DNA of 64,000 nucleotides from Myxosarcina sp. GA_180221_E-2-1-MAG-40_15 (GTDB taxonomy: Bacteria; Cyanobacteriota; Cyanobacteriia; Cyanobacteriales; Xenococcaceae), in the NCBI GenBank assembly GCA_020692205.1, contig JAIMKV010000013.1, positions 1 to 64,000 of the forward strand, read 5' to 3'. Position 1 is the stretch's first letter; each line of letters begins with the position of its first letter. The notes beneath the pieces were generated by a model that made no database searches, was not told the DNA's origin, and saw only the letters and a program-made list of their open reading frames with translations. Below, in pieces: positions 56,834 to 64,000 of the stretch. Made by a program: the position numbers and the translations under genes.

Positions 56834-57196
56834 ATGTTTAAACTTAATCGTCGCAAGCAACTTAGTCTAAGTCTCTCTCTGGGGATGGCTTTGAGCTTAA
56901 TAGCAGGATTCAGTTCATCTGCTGTGGCTCAAACTCGAACTGATGAACAGGGTTATCAATCAAATGAAAAAGACCCGCTTTATGGCGATGCACCTGCGGG
57001 ATTAAACCCTTTAGATTTAATGCACCGCGCCCAGCAATTAAATGGCCCTAGCGCCGCCGAGTTTAATCAACAGTCTCAAGTGCAGATCAATAATTCAGTA
57101 TCCGATTTTAAGCGTCTTCAACAGCAAAAAATCTTGGAACAGCAGCAATCGACACCAACTACAGAACCAGTGGAAGCGGTGGAGACAGTAGAATAA
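56834..57196 (+). CDS. Small secreted hypothetical protein
   Basis: 120 aa. A signal peptide (residues 1-33, likely cleavage after SSAVA) precedes a hydrophilic Gln-rich mature part (RLQQQKILEQQQS) of low complexity. No domain known. It lies 34 bp after the permease gene and may be co-expressed with the exporter. Confidence 0.65.
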   Translation: MFKLNRRKQLSLSLSLGMALSLIAGFSSSAVAQTRTDEQGYQSNEKDPLYGDAPAGLNPLDLMHRAQQLNGPSAAEFNQQSQVQINNSVSDFKRLQQQKILEQQQSTPTTEPVEAVETVE

Positions 57197-57317
57197 GTAA
57201 ATAATAAGATTAGTTGCGATCGCAACTACCGAAAATCTCGATGATTTTGGTGGGCAAAAAATTCAAGTAATTCGCGATCGTACTATTGAACTAAAGGCAG
57301 TATTTTTATGCCAAAAT

Positions 57318-57346
57318 TAGCTGAAAGCTAAAAGCTAAAAGCTATT
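57318..57346. repeat. AGCTAAAA heptamer tract
   Basis: Three tandem AAAGCTA units ending 2 bp before ATG 57349, so it occupies the place of the ribosome-binding site of the next gene. Confidence 0.7.
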
Positions 57347-57348
57347 CC

Positions 57349-58947
57349 ATGAGTAACAGAGACTTATTTGCTCGCGAAGCCTTGGCGCAGATTCCCAAAA
57401 TTCTGACTCTTTTAGATCGCAATCCTCACAGTCCCACCTATGGTTGTTTTGATCGCACTTTTTGGCAATATAAGGTGATTGATTTCCCAGCGGGAATGTC
57501 TCAAGAGTTCGTTTATCCGTTGGCGTTGGCGCATCATTGCGATCTGCCAGGAAATATTTATTACCAGCAGCCTATGATTAAAGAGTGGGTTAAAGCAGGA
57601 ATTAACTACGCTTGTTGGAGTAGTCATGCTAATGGTTCCTGTGATGATTACTTCCCCTATGAAAGAGCAGCAGGCGCAGCCGCTTTTTCTTTGCTTGCCT
57701 GTCTCGAAAGCACTAGCCTAATGAGCTTGGAGCATTCTGAAGCAGTTCTGGATTTTTTCCGCAGACGAGCAGACTGGCTAGCGAAACATCAAGAAAGCGG
57801 ACGGCTAACAAATCATCAGGCTTTAATCGTGCTTTGTCTGGAGTTGGTCGGTAAACTACTTAAAACAGATCGCTGGGATGATAGTAAGCAAGAACGTTTA
57901 GAACAGGTATTGTCCTGGCAAAATCCTGAAGGTTGGTTTATTGAGTATGAAGGTTGCGATCCTGGATACCATACTCTGACTATTTCTTGTTTAGCGCGGG
58001 TGTATGAATTAAACAAGAGTGAGAGGTTAAAAAACGCGATCGCCTCAGCCGTAAAGTTAGCGGCGGAGTTTGTGCATCCCGATGGTTCTTATGGTGGAGA
58101 GTATACCAGTCGTAATACTTATAACTTTTTCCCTCATGGTTTTGAACTAGTAGGTAAGTGGCTACCAGTCGCTTTAAATATTAATGACCGCTTTTTACAG
58201 GGATTAGCTAATGGTTTAGGTTCTTGCTATGCCGACGATCGCATTATTGGACATCATACCTGGAACTATTTTTTAGCCTGGCGTGACTTTATCTCTAGTC
58301 GCCCTCCGCTACAGCCTCGAACTCCTGGCAGGATTCATTTAAAACAAGGGGGTATTTTAATTGATCGCCGCCACAATACAGAACTATATTTAGCGCTCAA
58401 CAAAGGTGGTGTGTTTAAGTTATTCCGCGATAACAAGCTGGTTGCTTCTGATACGCAGTTTTCTTTACTCGTGCAAGATGGCAACAAACGGAGAAACGCC
58501 GTGGGGCATTTGGTAGATAATTACCAAGTTCACCTTGGGGCCGATCAAATTGCGATCGCGGGTAATCTTGGCTGGGCGAAACAAAAGCAGATGAACCCGA
58601 AAAACTTAATTATGCTGCGGGTAGTAATGTTATCTTTAGGACGTTATTTTCCGAATTTAATTCGGCGTATTTTACAAAAAATTCTGATTACAGGCAAACA
58701 AAAAACTCCGTTTAGCTTCTCTCGTCGCTTAGCTTGGCAAAACGGGCATTGGCAGATTGAAGATCGCCTGACTGCTGAGTCTTGGGATAATGTGGTGACA
58801 GCAGATATCGGTTGCGATCGCACTTCAATCTATGTTGTAATGAGTCGTACTTTTCAACCAGGACAACTACAACCTGCTTGGGATTTGAGCGATCGGCTCA
58901 GAAACCTTAATTATGGAGAGTCGCTTAATTTAACCAGAGATCTGTAG
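57349..58947 (+). CDS. Large protein with alpha-toroid-like features, unknown
   Basis: 532 aa. The N-terminal half (to about 320) is helix-rich, with aromatic clusters (WQNPEGWFIEYEG, YHTLTISCLARVYEL) like the alpha/alpha-barrels of polysaccharide lyases and heparinase II/III-type proteins. The C-terminal half is beta-rich (RIHLKQGGILIDRRHNTEL). No confident catalytic motif, and no signal peptide. It follows two ABC exporters, suggesting a role in surface-glycan trimming or modification. Function not identified. Confidence 0.7.
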   Translation: MSNRDLFAREALAQIPKILTLLDRNPHSPTYGCFDRTFWQYKVIDFPAGMSQEFVYPLALAHHCDLPGNIYYQQPMIKEWVKAGINYACWSSHANGSCDDYFPYERAAGAAAFSLLACLESTSLMSLEHSEAVLDFFRRRADWLAKHQESGRLTNHQALIVLCLELVGKLLKTDRWDDSKQERLEQVLSWQNPEGWFIEYEGCDPGYHTLTISCLARVYELNKSERLKNAIASAVKLAAEFVHPDGSYGGEYTSRNTYNFFPHGFELVGKWLPVALNINDRFLQGLANGLGSCYADDRIIGHHTWNYFLAWRDFISSRPPLQPRTPGRIHLKQGGILIDRRHNTELYLALNKGGVFKLFRDNKLVASDTQFSLLVQDGNKRRNAVGHLVDNYQVHLGADQIAIAGNLGWAKQKQMNPKNLIMLRVVMLSLGRYFPNLIRRILQKILITGKQKTPFSFSRRLAWQNGHWQIEDRLTAESWDNVVTADIGCDRTSIYVVMSRTFQPGQLQPAWDLSDRLRNLNYGESLNLTRDL

Positions 58948-59000
58948 CTCTAACACCAAATATATCAAGTGAACGATAGATTAGGACGTTAGTTGTAAAA

Positions 59001-59018
59001 CTAGCTTTTAGCTTTTGA
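59001..59018. repeat. AGCTTTT heptamer pair
   Basis: Two tandem AGCTTTT units in the gap before the peptidase-like gene. Confidence 0.5.
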
Positions 59019-59088
59019 TTGACGTGTATTAACCTTTGCTTCGACTGCTATAAATAATCAAACTTATAAAAATGCCTATTACGCAACA

Positions 59089-59607
59089 ATGTCTCCTCAA
59101 CTTCTGCTAACATCCTTTCAAACATGGCTACCTCATCAAAAATCGAATTCTGCTGATGACTTGTTAAAAATAATCCAAAAGCAACCAGTCTATGCTCATC
59201 TTTGCCATTTTCTTAGAAAGCTTCCTGTCAATACAGAATTAGCTGCTCAGCAGGTCATTAAATCGATTAAAACCCAAAATCCTCAAGGTATTATTTGTTG
59301 TGGAATGGCGGAATCTAGAGATGAATTAACTCTAGAATCTAATGCCAGATGTGACAAAGATTGCCTTGTTACTAATGTTCAATTAGATAATCTAGTAACT
59401 TGTTTAAATAATACTAAAATTAGTCATGATGCTGGTAACTTTGTCTGTGAAGGTTTATATTATCAAGTACTAAGATATCTCTACACTGAAAAGACTGACA
59501 TCCCCTGTATTTTTGTACATATTCCTGTTCTTAATCCTAATAACAAAGAAAATATTCAACAAGACTTTATTAAAATAGTTCGTTTGATAAAGTCTGCTAA
59601 GAATTGA
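59089..59607 (+). CDS. Pyroglutamyl-peptidase-I-like (C15) protein
   Basis: 172 aa, about 30 short of the standard length. The catalytic triad of family C15 is visible: Glu83 in RDELTLES, Cys120 in SHDAGNFVCEGLYYQ, and His144 in CIFVHIPVL. It therefore probably removes N-terminal pyroglutamate or a related group. The shortened N-terminus and an inserted Cys-rich patch (RCDKDC) are unusual. Confidence 0.75.
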   Translation: MSPQLLLTSFQTWLPHQKSNSADDLLKIIQKQPVYAHLCHFLRKLPVNTELAAQQVIKSIKTQNPQGIICCGMAESRDELTLESNARCDKDCLVTNVQLDNLVTCLNNTKISHDAGNFVCEGLYYQVLRYLYTEKTDIPCIFVHIPVLNPNNKENIQQDFIKIVRLIKSAKN

Positions 59608-59803
59608 AATATTAGCGTTTTTTAGACAAAAAAATAGAGTCAACTTTGAACATATAAATAAAAGTTCTGCACCCTAGCCGACGCAATAATCAAATAAATT
59701 ATTTTGCACTTCAATACGACTTTCTTCTGCAGTTAGGCATAGCCTCTTTTATATGGTCAAGCTTTGACTCAATAAGATAAATTATTTTGGGTTTCAAATT
59801 ATT

Positions 59804-59914
59804 TTAATTTTCTCTTTGATCTTTATTTGTTTGGATAAAAAGAATTAGCAGGAAGACGGTAGGAACTAAAACAAATAGGATTGTAGCTACAAATCCCAAA
59901 TCATTAACTTCCAT
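59804..59914 (-). CDS. psbM: Photosystem II reaction center protein M
   Basis: 36-aa single-span protein at the PSII dimer interface. The translation from ATG 59914 begins [20 protein letters not shown] and ends [11 protein letters not shown], which matches PsbM in length, the MEVNxLG start and the FVLVPTVFL membrane core. A GGAG sits 10 nt upstream. It is too short for common ORF cut-offs and easily missed. On the same strand as the ferredoxin gene upstream. Confidence 0.95.
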   Translation of the reverse strand: MEVNDLGFVATILFVLVPTVFLLILFIQTNKDQREN

Positions 59915-60007
59915 ATAATAGCAGCTCCTAAGTAAGTAATTATTAAAACAACATTCACATCTAGAATATCATTACTTAGGGAATAGCTGCATAGACAATG
60001 TTTATTT

Positions 60008-60322
60008 TTATTTCTTCTTAGAAGGCTTAGGTTTGGTGATTATAGTGACTGGACCATTGACTAGAGTTTGACAAGCTAAACGATAGTTATCAGGCTTTTT
60101 CTTTAATCTGCGCTTTTCAAAATCTGTTTTAGGAGATAAATTCTCCATGCCTTCAGCAACTTCAACAATACAAGTCGCACATTGCCCATAACCACCACAA
60201 TTTCTGAGCTTACCTCCTAAGGTGTAAATATCAACTCGATTTTGAAGAGCTTTCTCGCGTAAATTTGATCCCTGTGCAGCGATCACTTCTTGATTTTCCT
60301 TGGCAAAGGTAATTGTCGTCAT
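60008..60322 (-). CDS. [2Fe-2S] ferredoxin, C-x5-C-x2-C type
   Basis: 104 aa. Cluster ligands are Cys42, Cys48, Cys51 and Cys84 ([17 protein letters not shown]), spacing unlike plant-type PetF. The C-terminus is Lys-rich (KPKPSKKK). Ferredoxins of this type lie near PSII genes in other cyanobacteria, for example slr0148 in Synechocystis, from memory. psbM follows downstream on the same strand (gap 93 bp), so a link to photosystem assembly or regulation is possible. Confidence 0.85.
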   Translation of the reverse strand: MTTITFAKENQEVIAAQGSNLREKALQNRVDIYTLGGKLRNCGGYGQCATCIVEVAEGMENLSPKTDFEKRRLKKKPDNYRLACQTLVNGPVTIITKPKPSKKK

Positions 60323-60434
60323 AGAAATTTTCTCGTGCTAAATCCTGCTTACTATAATATTAAGAATTCATAAAAAATCATACATTGATTTTAATACTTA
60401 TGGGGTTTTCAAGAGTATTGTTTACAAGGTGCAA

Positions 60435-61223
60435 TCAGTCAGGAATAATTGGGAAACAATCTTGATGCCAATGCCAGAAATTAATTTGCTTAAAGGGTAT
60501 CGAAGTTTTAACTGCCATTGTTGCTATATAGCTTGTGGCAGGAATACAGGAGTAGATTGACCAGCTGCTTACCGCTGCTTTACTTCCTTTGATTGCCAGG
60601 AGGCGTGGAGATTGAACGCAGTCGAGAATTATATCGACATTGGCTAATGAACCTGCTAGACCCGTACCTATCGCTTTTAAGTAAGCTTCTTTTGCAGTCC
60701 ACAACTTAAAAAATACTTCAGATTTCTGCGAATCTTCAACATTATTAATTAATCTATATTCTCGCTCAGAAAAAAAACGCTGGGCAATTTTAACTGCATC
60801 TGGCATTTCTCTGATGTATTCAAGATCTACTCCAATAGGATGATGATAGGTAAAGCCGTAAAGGGCATATGCTCCAGAGTGAGAAAGATTAAATTTTAGA
60901 GGACTATCTTGTTTGCATCCTGTTAATTGAGGCTTACCGCAATTGCCATATTTAAATTCTAAATCATGGGGACTTATTTGCAGATAATTACTTAACAACT
61001 TTCTTAAAATACCTCGGGCCGCAATAAATCTTCTTTTATGCGGGACAAAGCGAAATTTATTTGCTCGCTCTATTTCATCAGGCGATAAAAAAGTAGTCAA
61101 CTGATCAATTACTACGGTAGGTAAATCAAGGCTAGCGCGCCAAATATGAACCTGACCTTCTTCCAGCATTGGTTGACTTTGAGAAAATTGCCAAACTATT
61201 TTTTGACGATTGTGATCTCTCAT
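60435..61223 (-). CDS. hetI: 4'-phosphopantetheinyl transferase (Sfp/HetI type)
   Basis: 262 aa. Transfers phosphopantetheine from CoA to carrier proteins. Motifs: FNLSHSGAYALYG, the Mg-binding IGVDLEYI, and FFKLWTAKEAYLKAIG. In cyanobacteria one Sfp-type enzyme usually serves fatty-acid and natural-product carriers. Its start overlaps the stop of ridA (ATGA, 61220-61223), so the two are translationally coupled. Confidence 0.9.
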   Translation of the reverse strand: MRDHNRQKIVWQFSQSQPMLEEGQVHIWRASLDLPTVVIDQLTTFLSPDEIERANKFRFVPHKRRFIAARGILRKLLSNYLQISPHDLEFKYGNCGKPQLTGCKQDSPLKFNLSHSGAYALYGFTYHHPIGVDLEYIREMPDAVKIAQRFFSEREYRLINNVEDSQKSEVFFKLWTAKEAYLKAIGTGLAGSLANVDIILDCVQSPRLLAIKGSKAAVSSWSIYSCIPATSYIATMAVKTSIPFKQINFWHWHQDCFPIIPD

Positions 61224-61621
61224 GTTGAATAACTATCTCTGATCGCAACCCCTGTTACCTTAATTTTTCCACCAAAAGGTAAAGCAGCGGCCTGATAAAT
61301 GGTTCTAGCAGGCTTCCGTTCAGATGCGAAATAGCTGGAAAACAATTGATTGACTATTGATATATCTTGTAAATCAATAAACGCTAGGTCGATAAACACG
61401 ATTTCTTGAAGAGTAAAACCCGCAGCTGTAATTGCTGCGAAAAAATTACCAAAGGCACACTCTGCTTCTTCTAAAATTGTACCTGGAATATATTTTCCTG
61501 AATTATCTACCGACAGCTGTCCACTTACATAACAAATATTATTAACCACTACAGCATGGCTAATAGGCGCATCCCACTGTGGCAAATCTTCCCCTTTAGT
61601 TATAAATCGGCGTGAACTCAT
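61220..61621 (-). CDS. RidA/YjgF-family protein
   Basis: 133 aa. Members deaminate reactive enamine/imine intermediates. Typical segments: ISHAVVVNNICYVSGQL, FIDLAFIDLQDISIVNQLF and RKPARTIYQAAALPFGGKIKVT with the conserved Arg. It is translated just ahead of the phosphopantetheinyl transferase. Confidence 0.85.
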   Translation of the reverse strand: MSSRRFITKGEDLPQWDAPISHAVVVNNICYVSGQLSVDNSGKYIPGTILEEAECAFGNFFAAITAAGFTLQEIVFIDLAFIDLQDISIVNQLFSSYFASERKPARTIYQAAALPFGGKIKVTGVAIRDSYST

Positions 61622-61666
61622 AAATTTAAATTAAATAAGGCAGTTGCTTTTGATATTAGTATTTGT

Positions 61667-62935
61667 TTAATTCATTTTGTAATTTGCTTTAGCCTTGATC
61701 AAAAGATGTTGATCATCTGCTACTTCTGTCCAACAGCTTGCGCCTAATTGTTCTAATGTTAAAAGACAAGCATATTTAAGCTCAAAAATTGGCGTATTTA
61801 GAGCTTCTTTAAGCAGGGGAATAGCTTGAGTGGCCTGAAGATTTCCTAAAGCGATCGCTGCCGCGGCGCGAGATTTTTGAAACTGAGGAGATGTATTGTG
61901 CAAAGCCTGAACGATTAAATCGTAACTAGGCTGGTGATTGAGTAAACCTAATAATTTAATCACATGAAAATGTGCGCCATAGTCATTATGCGCTTCCTCG
62001 GCATAAGTCTGTAATAGTGCTGTCGTTGACTCGTTTGGATAAATTTCAAGCAGGGTTTTGCCTGCTAAATAGCAACGTCCAAAGTCTGTATGGTAAAGTT
62101 CTCTGATCAAGAATTCTATAGATGGTGCTTGGTCGTATTCGTGTACCATTTCAATGTCTTGGGGGCGATCGCAAATTATGCGATCCAAGCTAGGTTCAAT
62201 CTCGGCAAAACTAATTTTATTGGTAGCTAAACCCTTGGCTGCCAATAGCCTGATACCACGTAGGCGAAAGACTACAGAAATTGGTGCTTTGGCAATTGCC
62301 GAAATTGCTGGGTAATACTCCGCGTCAATTAAATCTTGAATGCAGGCGCGTCTGGCATTGATGTTACTATGCTGGAGAAACTCAGCTACGCGATCCATCT
62401 GACTAAGGTTGCCAGTTAAGCGAGCTATAGAGGCGATCGCCGCGCTGGCGATCGCTTCATCAGGATCATTAGTAAAAGGCTCTATTTTGGCTATAGCTGG
62501 TTTATAATCAAAGTTGGCTAGAGTATGGATAATCACGCGATAGGTTTGATTGGGTTTGGTTAGTAGTTCGGCGATCGCTTCTAGGATAGATTCATCTTCT
62601 GTACCGATTTCGCCAATTGCCCAGACTGCATTTTCTACTGTTAGTGGATCTTCGTCTGCTAAACAAGACTTGAGTACTGGCATTGCTTGAACTGCTTTTA
62701 ACCGTCCTAAACTTTCTACTGCTTTACGTCTGGCGATGCGATTTTCTAAGGCAGGATCGGGATCTTTAATTGCTTCAATGAGGGCATTGATCGCTCTTTC
62801 GGTAGGAAAGTTAATTAGGTGTGCTGCGCCTACATAACGTTCGGATGTTCCATCCTCGGTATTTAAAGGCTTTTTCAACAGCGCGATCGCCTGATCTTCA
62901 GTTAAGTTAAATATATTAGAAAATCTGTTATCCAT
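61667..62935 (-). CDS. cpeY: Phycoerythrin bilin lyase CpeY
   Basis: 422 aa with HEAT/PBS-lyase repeats (for example AENAVWAIGEIGTEDES-type units). It opens NRFSNIFNLTEDQAIALLKK and contains RVIIHTLANFDYKPA and HNDYGAHFHVIKLLG, a combination I recognise from CpeY, which attaches phycoerythrobilin to the phycoerythrin alpha subunit. Its presence implies the strain makes phycoerythrin. Divergent from the small protein at 63099. Confidence 0.8.
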   Translation of the reverse strand: MDNRFSNIFNLTEDQAIALLKKPLNTEDGTSERYVGAAHLINFPTERAINALIEAIKDPDPALENRIARRKAVESLGRLKAVQAMPVLKSCLADEDPLTVENAVWAIGEIGTEDESILEAIAELLTKPNQTYRVIIHTLANFDYKPAIAKIEPFTNDPDEAIASAAIASIARLTGNLSQMDRVAEFLQHSNINARRACIQDLIDAEYYPAISAIAKAPISVVFRLRGIRLLAAKGLATNKISFAEIEPSLDRIICDRPQDIEMVHEYDQAPSIEFLIRELYHTDFGRCYLAGKTLLEIYPNESTTALLQTYAEEAHNDYGAHFHVIKLLGLLNHQPSYDLIVQALHNTSPQFQKSRAAAAIALGNLQATQAIPLLKEALNTPIFELKYACLLTLEQLGASCWTEVADDQHLLIKAKANYKMN

Positions 62936-63098
62936 TACTTTAATAAATTTAATAATCGATTCTAATTAATAAATAGTTTATAACTTTCTGTCTGGGTTAA
63001 TCTTGGGTAGTTTACTGTTAGCAAACAATCTGAGAAAATTAACCCCATAAGTTCAGGATCAAATACTAAACTCAGTTAGTTTAAGAAACATTAAGAAT

Positions 63099-63317
63099 AT
63101 GGCGAAAACTCCCGTAACGGCAGCAGATTTAGCTGAACTGATTAACGAATTTGAAAAATATCGCGAACGTTTGGTTAACGAAACTATGGAAGCCGCCAAA
63201 AAAGCTAAGCTATCCAAAAAAGCAACTATGGCTAAATTAGAACCACAGCTTGCCGACATTGATGCCAAACTGCAACGAATCAGAGAACAACAGGCTAACC
63301 TGACTGCGAGTGATTAA
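63099..63317 (+). CDS. Small charged coiled-coil protein, unknown
   Basis: 72 aa. Strongly charged and helical throughout (LAELINEFEKYRERLVNETM, then MAKLEPQLADIDAKLQRIRE); no membrane span. It ends exactly one base before the next gene starts (TAA then ATG), so the two are coupled. Its place between cpeY and another bilin-lyase-like gene suggests a phycobilisome-related job, but I do not know its function. Confidence 0.65.
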   Translation: MAKTPVTAADLAELINEFEKYRERLVNETMEAAKKAKLSKKATMAKLEPQLADIDAKLQRIREQQANLTASD

Positions 63318-64000
63318 ATGACTGAGATGTCTGATGCAATTAAAAATGGCGAAACACTGTTACTTTCTCATCAAGAAACCGAGCAACTCTTATCAAGAGT
63401 GAATCAAGAAATTGCTCGTGATACTTTTGATCATCAAGATCGACAGTTAATTTGGCAGATGGTGCAATGTTTAGGGGATACTAGAGGGCTAGTTAGATTG
63501 GGCTTTGCTGAGGCATTAGGAGCGGTAGGCAAATCTGCGGTAGATCCTCTAATTGAGGCTCTATTGCATCATTCTAATGTAGTTGTTAGAAGAGCAGCAG
63601 GAAAAACTTTGACGTTAATTGAAGATCCTCAAGCTGTTCCTCATTTAATTTACGCGCTGCTTAACGATGAAGATACAGTAGTCCAAGCATCCGCTATTGG
63701 CGCACTCGCTCGTACAGGAGAAGCCTCGGTAACGCCATTATTAGGGGTATTAGCCTCACCTGATTCGAGTGAGAGTAACAAAGGTCATGCAGCTTGGGCA
63801 TTAGCGTTTATTGGCGCAAAAGCTAAGCATAAACTATACGCTGCATATGCCTCAGATTCACCTGAAGTTAGAGCAGCAGTGGTAGGCGCGATCTCTAAGG
63901 TGGCGGAAGAAGATCGCGATGATCTCCAAGCACTACATCTATTGATTAGCTCTTTGCAAGATACCGCAGTTAATGTTCGTAGTGAAGCCGCAGCTGTATT
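63318..64000 (+). CDS. HEAT-repeat bilin-lyase-like protein, 3' end outside window
   Basis: Open for 227 codons to the window edge. PBS-lyase HEAT repeats are evident (RLGFAEALGAVGKSAVDPLI; VVRRAAGKTLTLIEDPQAV; GHAAWALAFIGAKAKHKLY). The long N-terminus before the first repeat (ETEQLLSRVNQEIARDTFD) argues against the short chaperone CpeZ and fits better a CpeF/MpeV-type phycoerythrin lyase, but this is tentative. Partial. Confidence 0.7.
   Translation, partial: MTEMSDAIKNGETLLLSHQETEQLLSRVNQEIARDTFDHQDRQLIWQMVQCLGDTRGLVRLGFAEALGAVGKSAVDPLIEALLHHSNVVVRRAAGKTLTLIEDPQAVPHLIYALLNDEDTVVQASAIGALARTGEASVTPLLGVLASPDSSESNKGHAAWALAFIGAKAKHKLYAAYASDSPEVRAAVVGAISKVAEEDRDDLQALHLLISSLQDTAVNVRSEAAAV

Noticed and set aside
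1-64000. tRNA, rRNA or CRISPR arrays
   Set aside because: No cloverleaf T-loop pattern, rRNA block or regularly spaced direct repeats noticed on either strand; a covariance-model scan would be needed to exclude a tRNA.

Overview
The window is cyanobacterial chromosome. The octamer GCGATCGC (HIP1) recurs throughout, and the gene content is diagnostic: chlorophyll synthase (chlG), photosystem II subunit PsbM, the cytochrome b6f-associated protein PetP, plant-type ferredoxins, a phycoerythrin bilin-lyase family protein (CpeY), an NdbB-type quinone reductase, and glucosylglycerol synthesis (ggpS) with its hydrolase (gghA). Phycoerythrin maturation plus glucosylglycerol suggests a phycoerythrin-containing, salt-tolerant, probably unicellular or pleurocapsalean cyanobacterium; that placement is inference. 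Most of the window is ordinary core genome in short operons on both strands.

Layout. 0-1.5 kb: a squalene/phytoene synthase-family gene and a ferredoxin. 1.6-4.05 kb: the one clearly accessory island, which I read as a decayed integron. It holds a broken IntI-type integrase on the minus strand (1-nt frameshift, internal deletion, and a 99-bp repeat element inserted with an 8-bp target duplication). Rightward cassettes follow: a GNAT acetyltransferase remnant, a short protease-like ORF, a HIT protein and a toxin-antitoxin pair. Two attC-like sites share a 17-nt core. 4.05-20.6 kb: lepB, a phosphorylase-like gene, rel, a PatD-like gene, an M48 protease, ndbB, an acyltransferase, a HAD protein, an Hpt protein, a catalytically eroded RNase III-like protein, and the divergent gghA/ggpS pair. 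20.6-35 kb: lipA, a response regulator, an AI-2E-type membrane protein, a COG1900 homocysteine-biosynthesis protein, a TPR protein, plsC-like, a PEP-synthase-like/ParA pair and a large ClC-CBS-USP transporter.

35-45.4 kb: aroA, a Crp-family regulator, ribBA, and glycogen-related GH57 and glgB genes. 45.4-49.3 kb: an MFS transporter and a urease set (ureA, ureB, ureG, ureD, ureE) without ureC or ureF. 49.7-52.8 kb: DUF6391, chlG, an ArsA-like ATPase and petP. 53-59 kb: a surface-glycan-type ABC exporter (permease and ATPase), a second ABC-2 exporter pair, a small secreted protein and a 532-residue protein of unknown function. 59-64 kb: a pyroglutamyl-peptidase-like protein, psbM (36 codons), a ferredoxin, a HetI/Sfp-type phosphopantetheinyl transferase, RidA, cpeY, a small charged protein and the start of another HEAT-repeat bilin-lyase-like gene cut by the window edge.

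Intergenic DNA repeatedly carries short tandem heptamers of the AGCTTTT/AGCTAAA type, at eight or more places, some forming hairpins between genes. I saw no rRNA, tRNA or CRISPR array.
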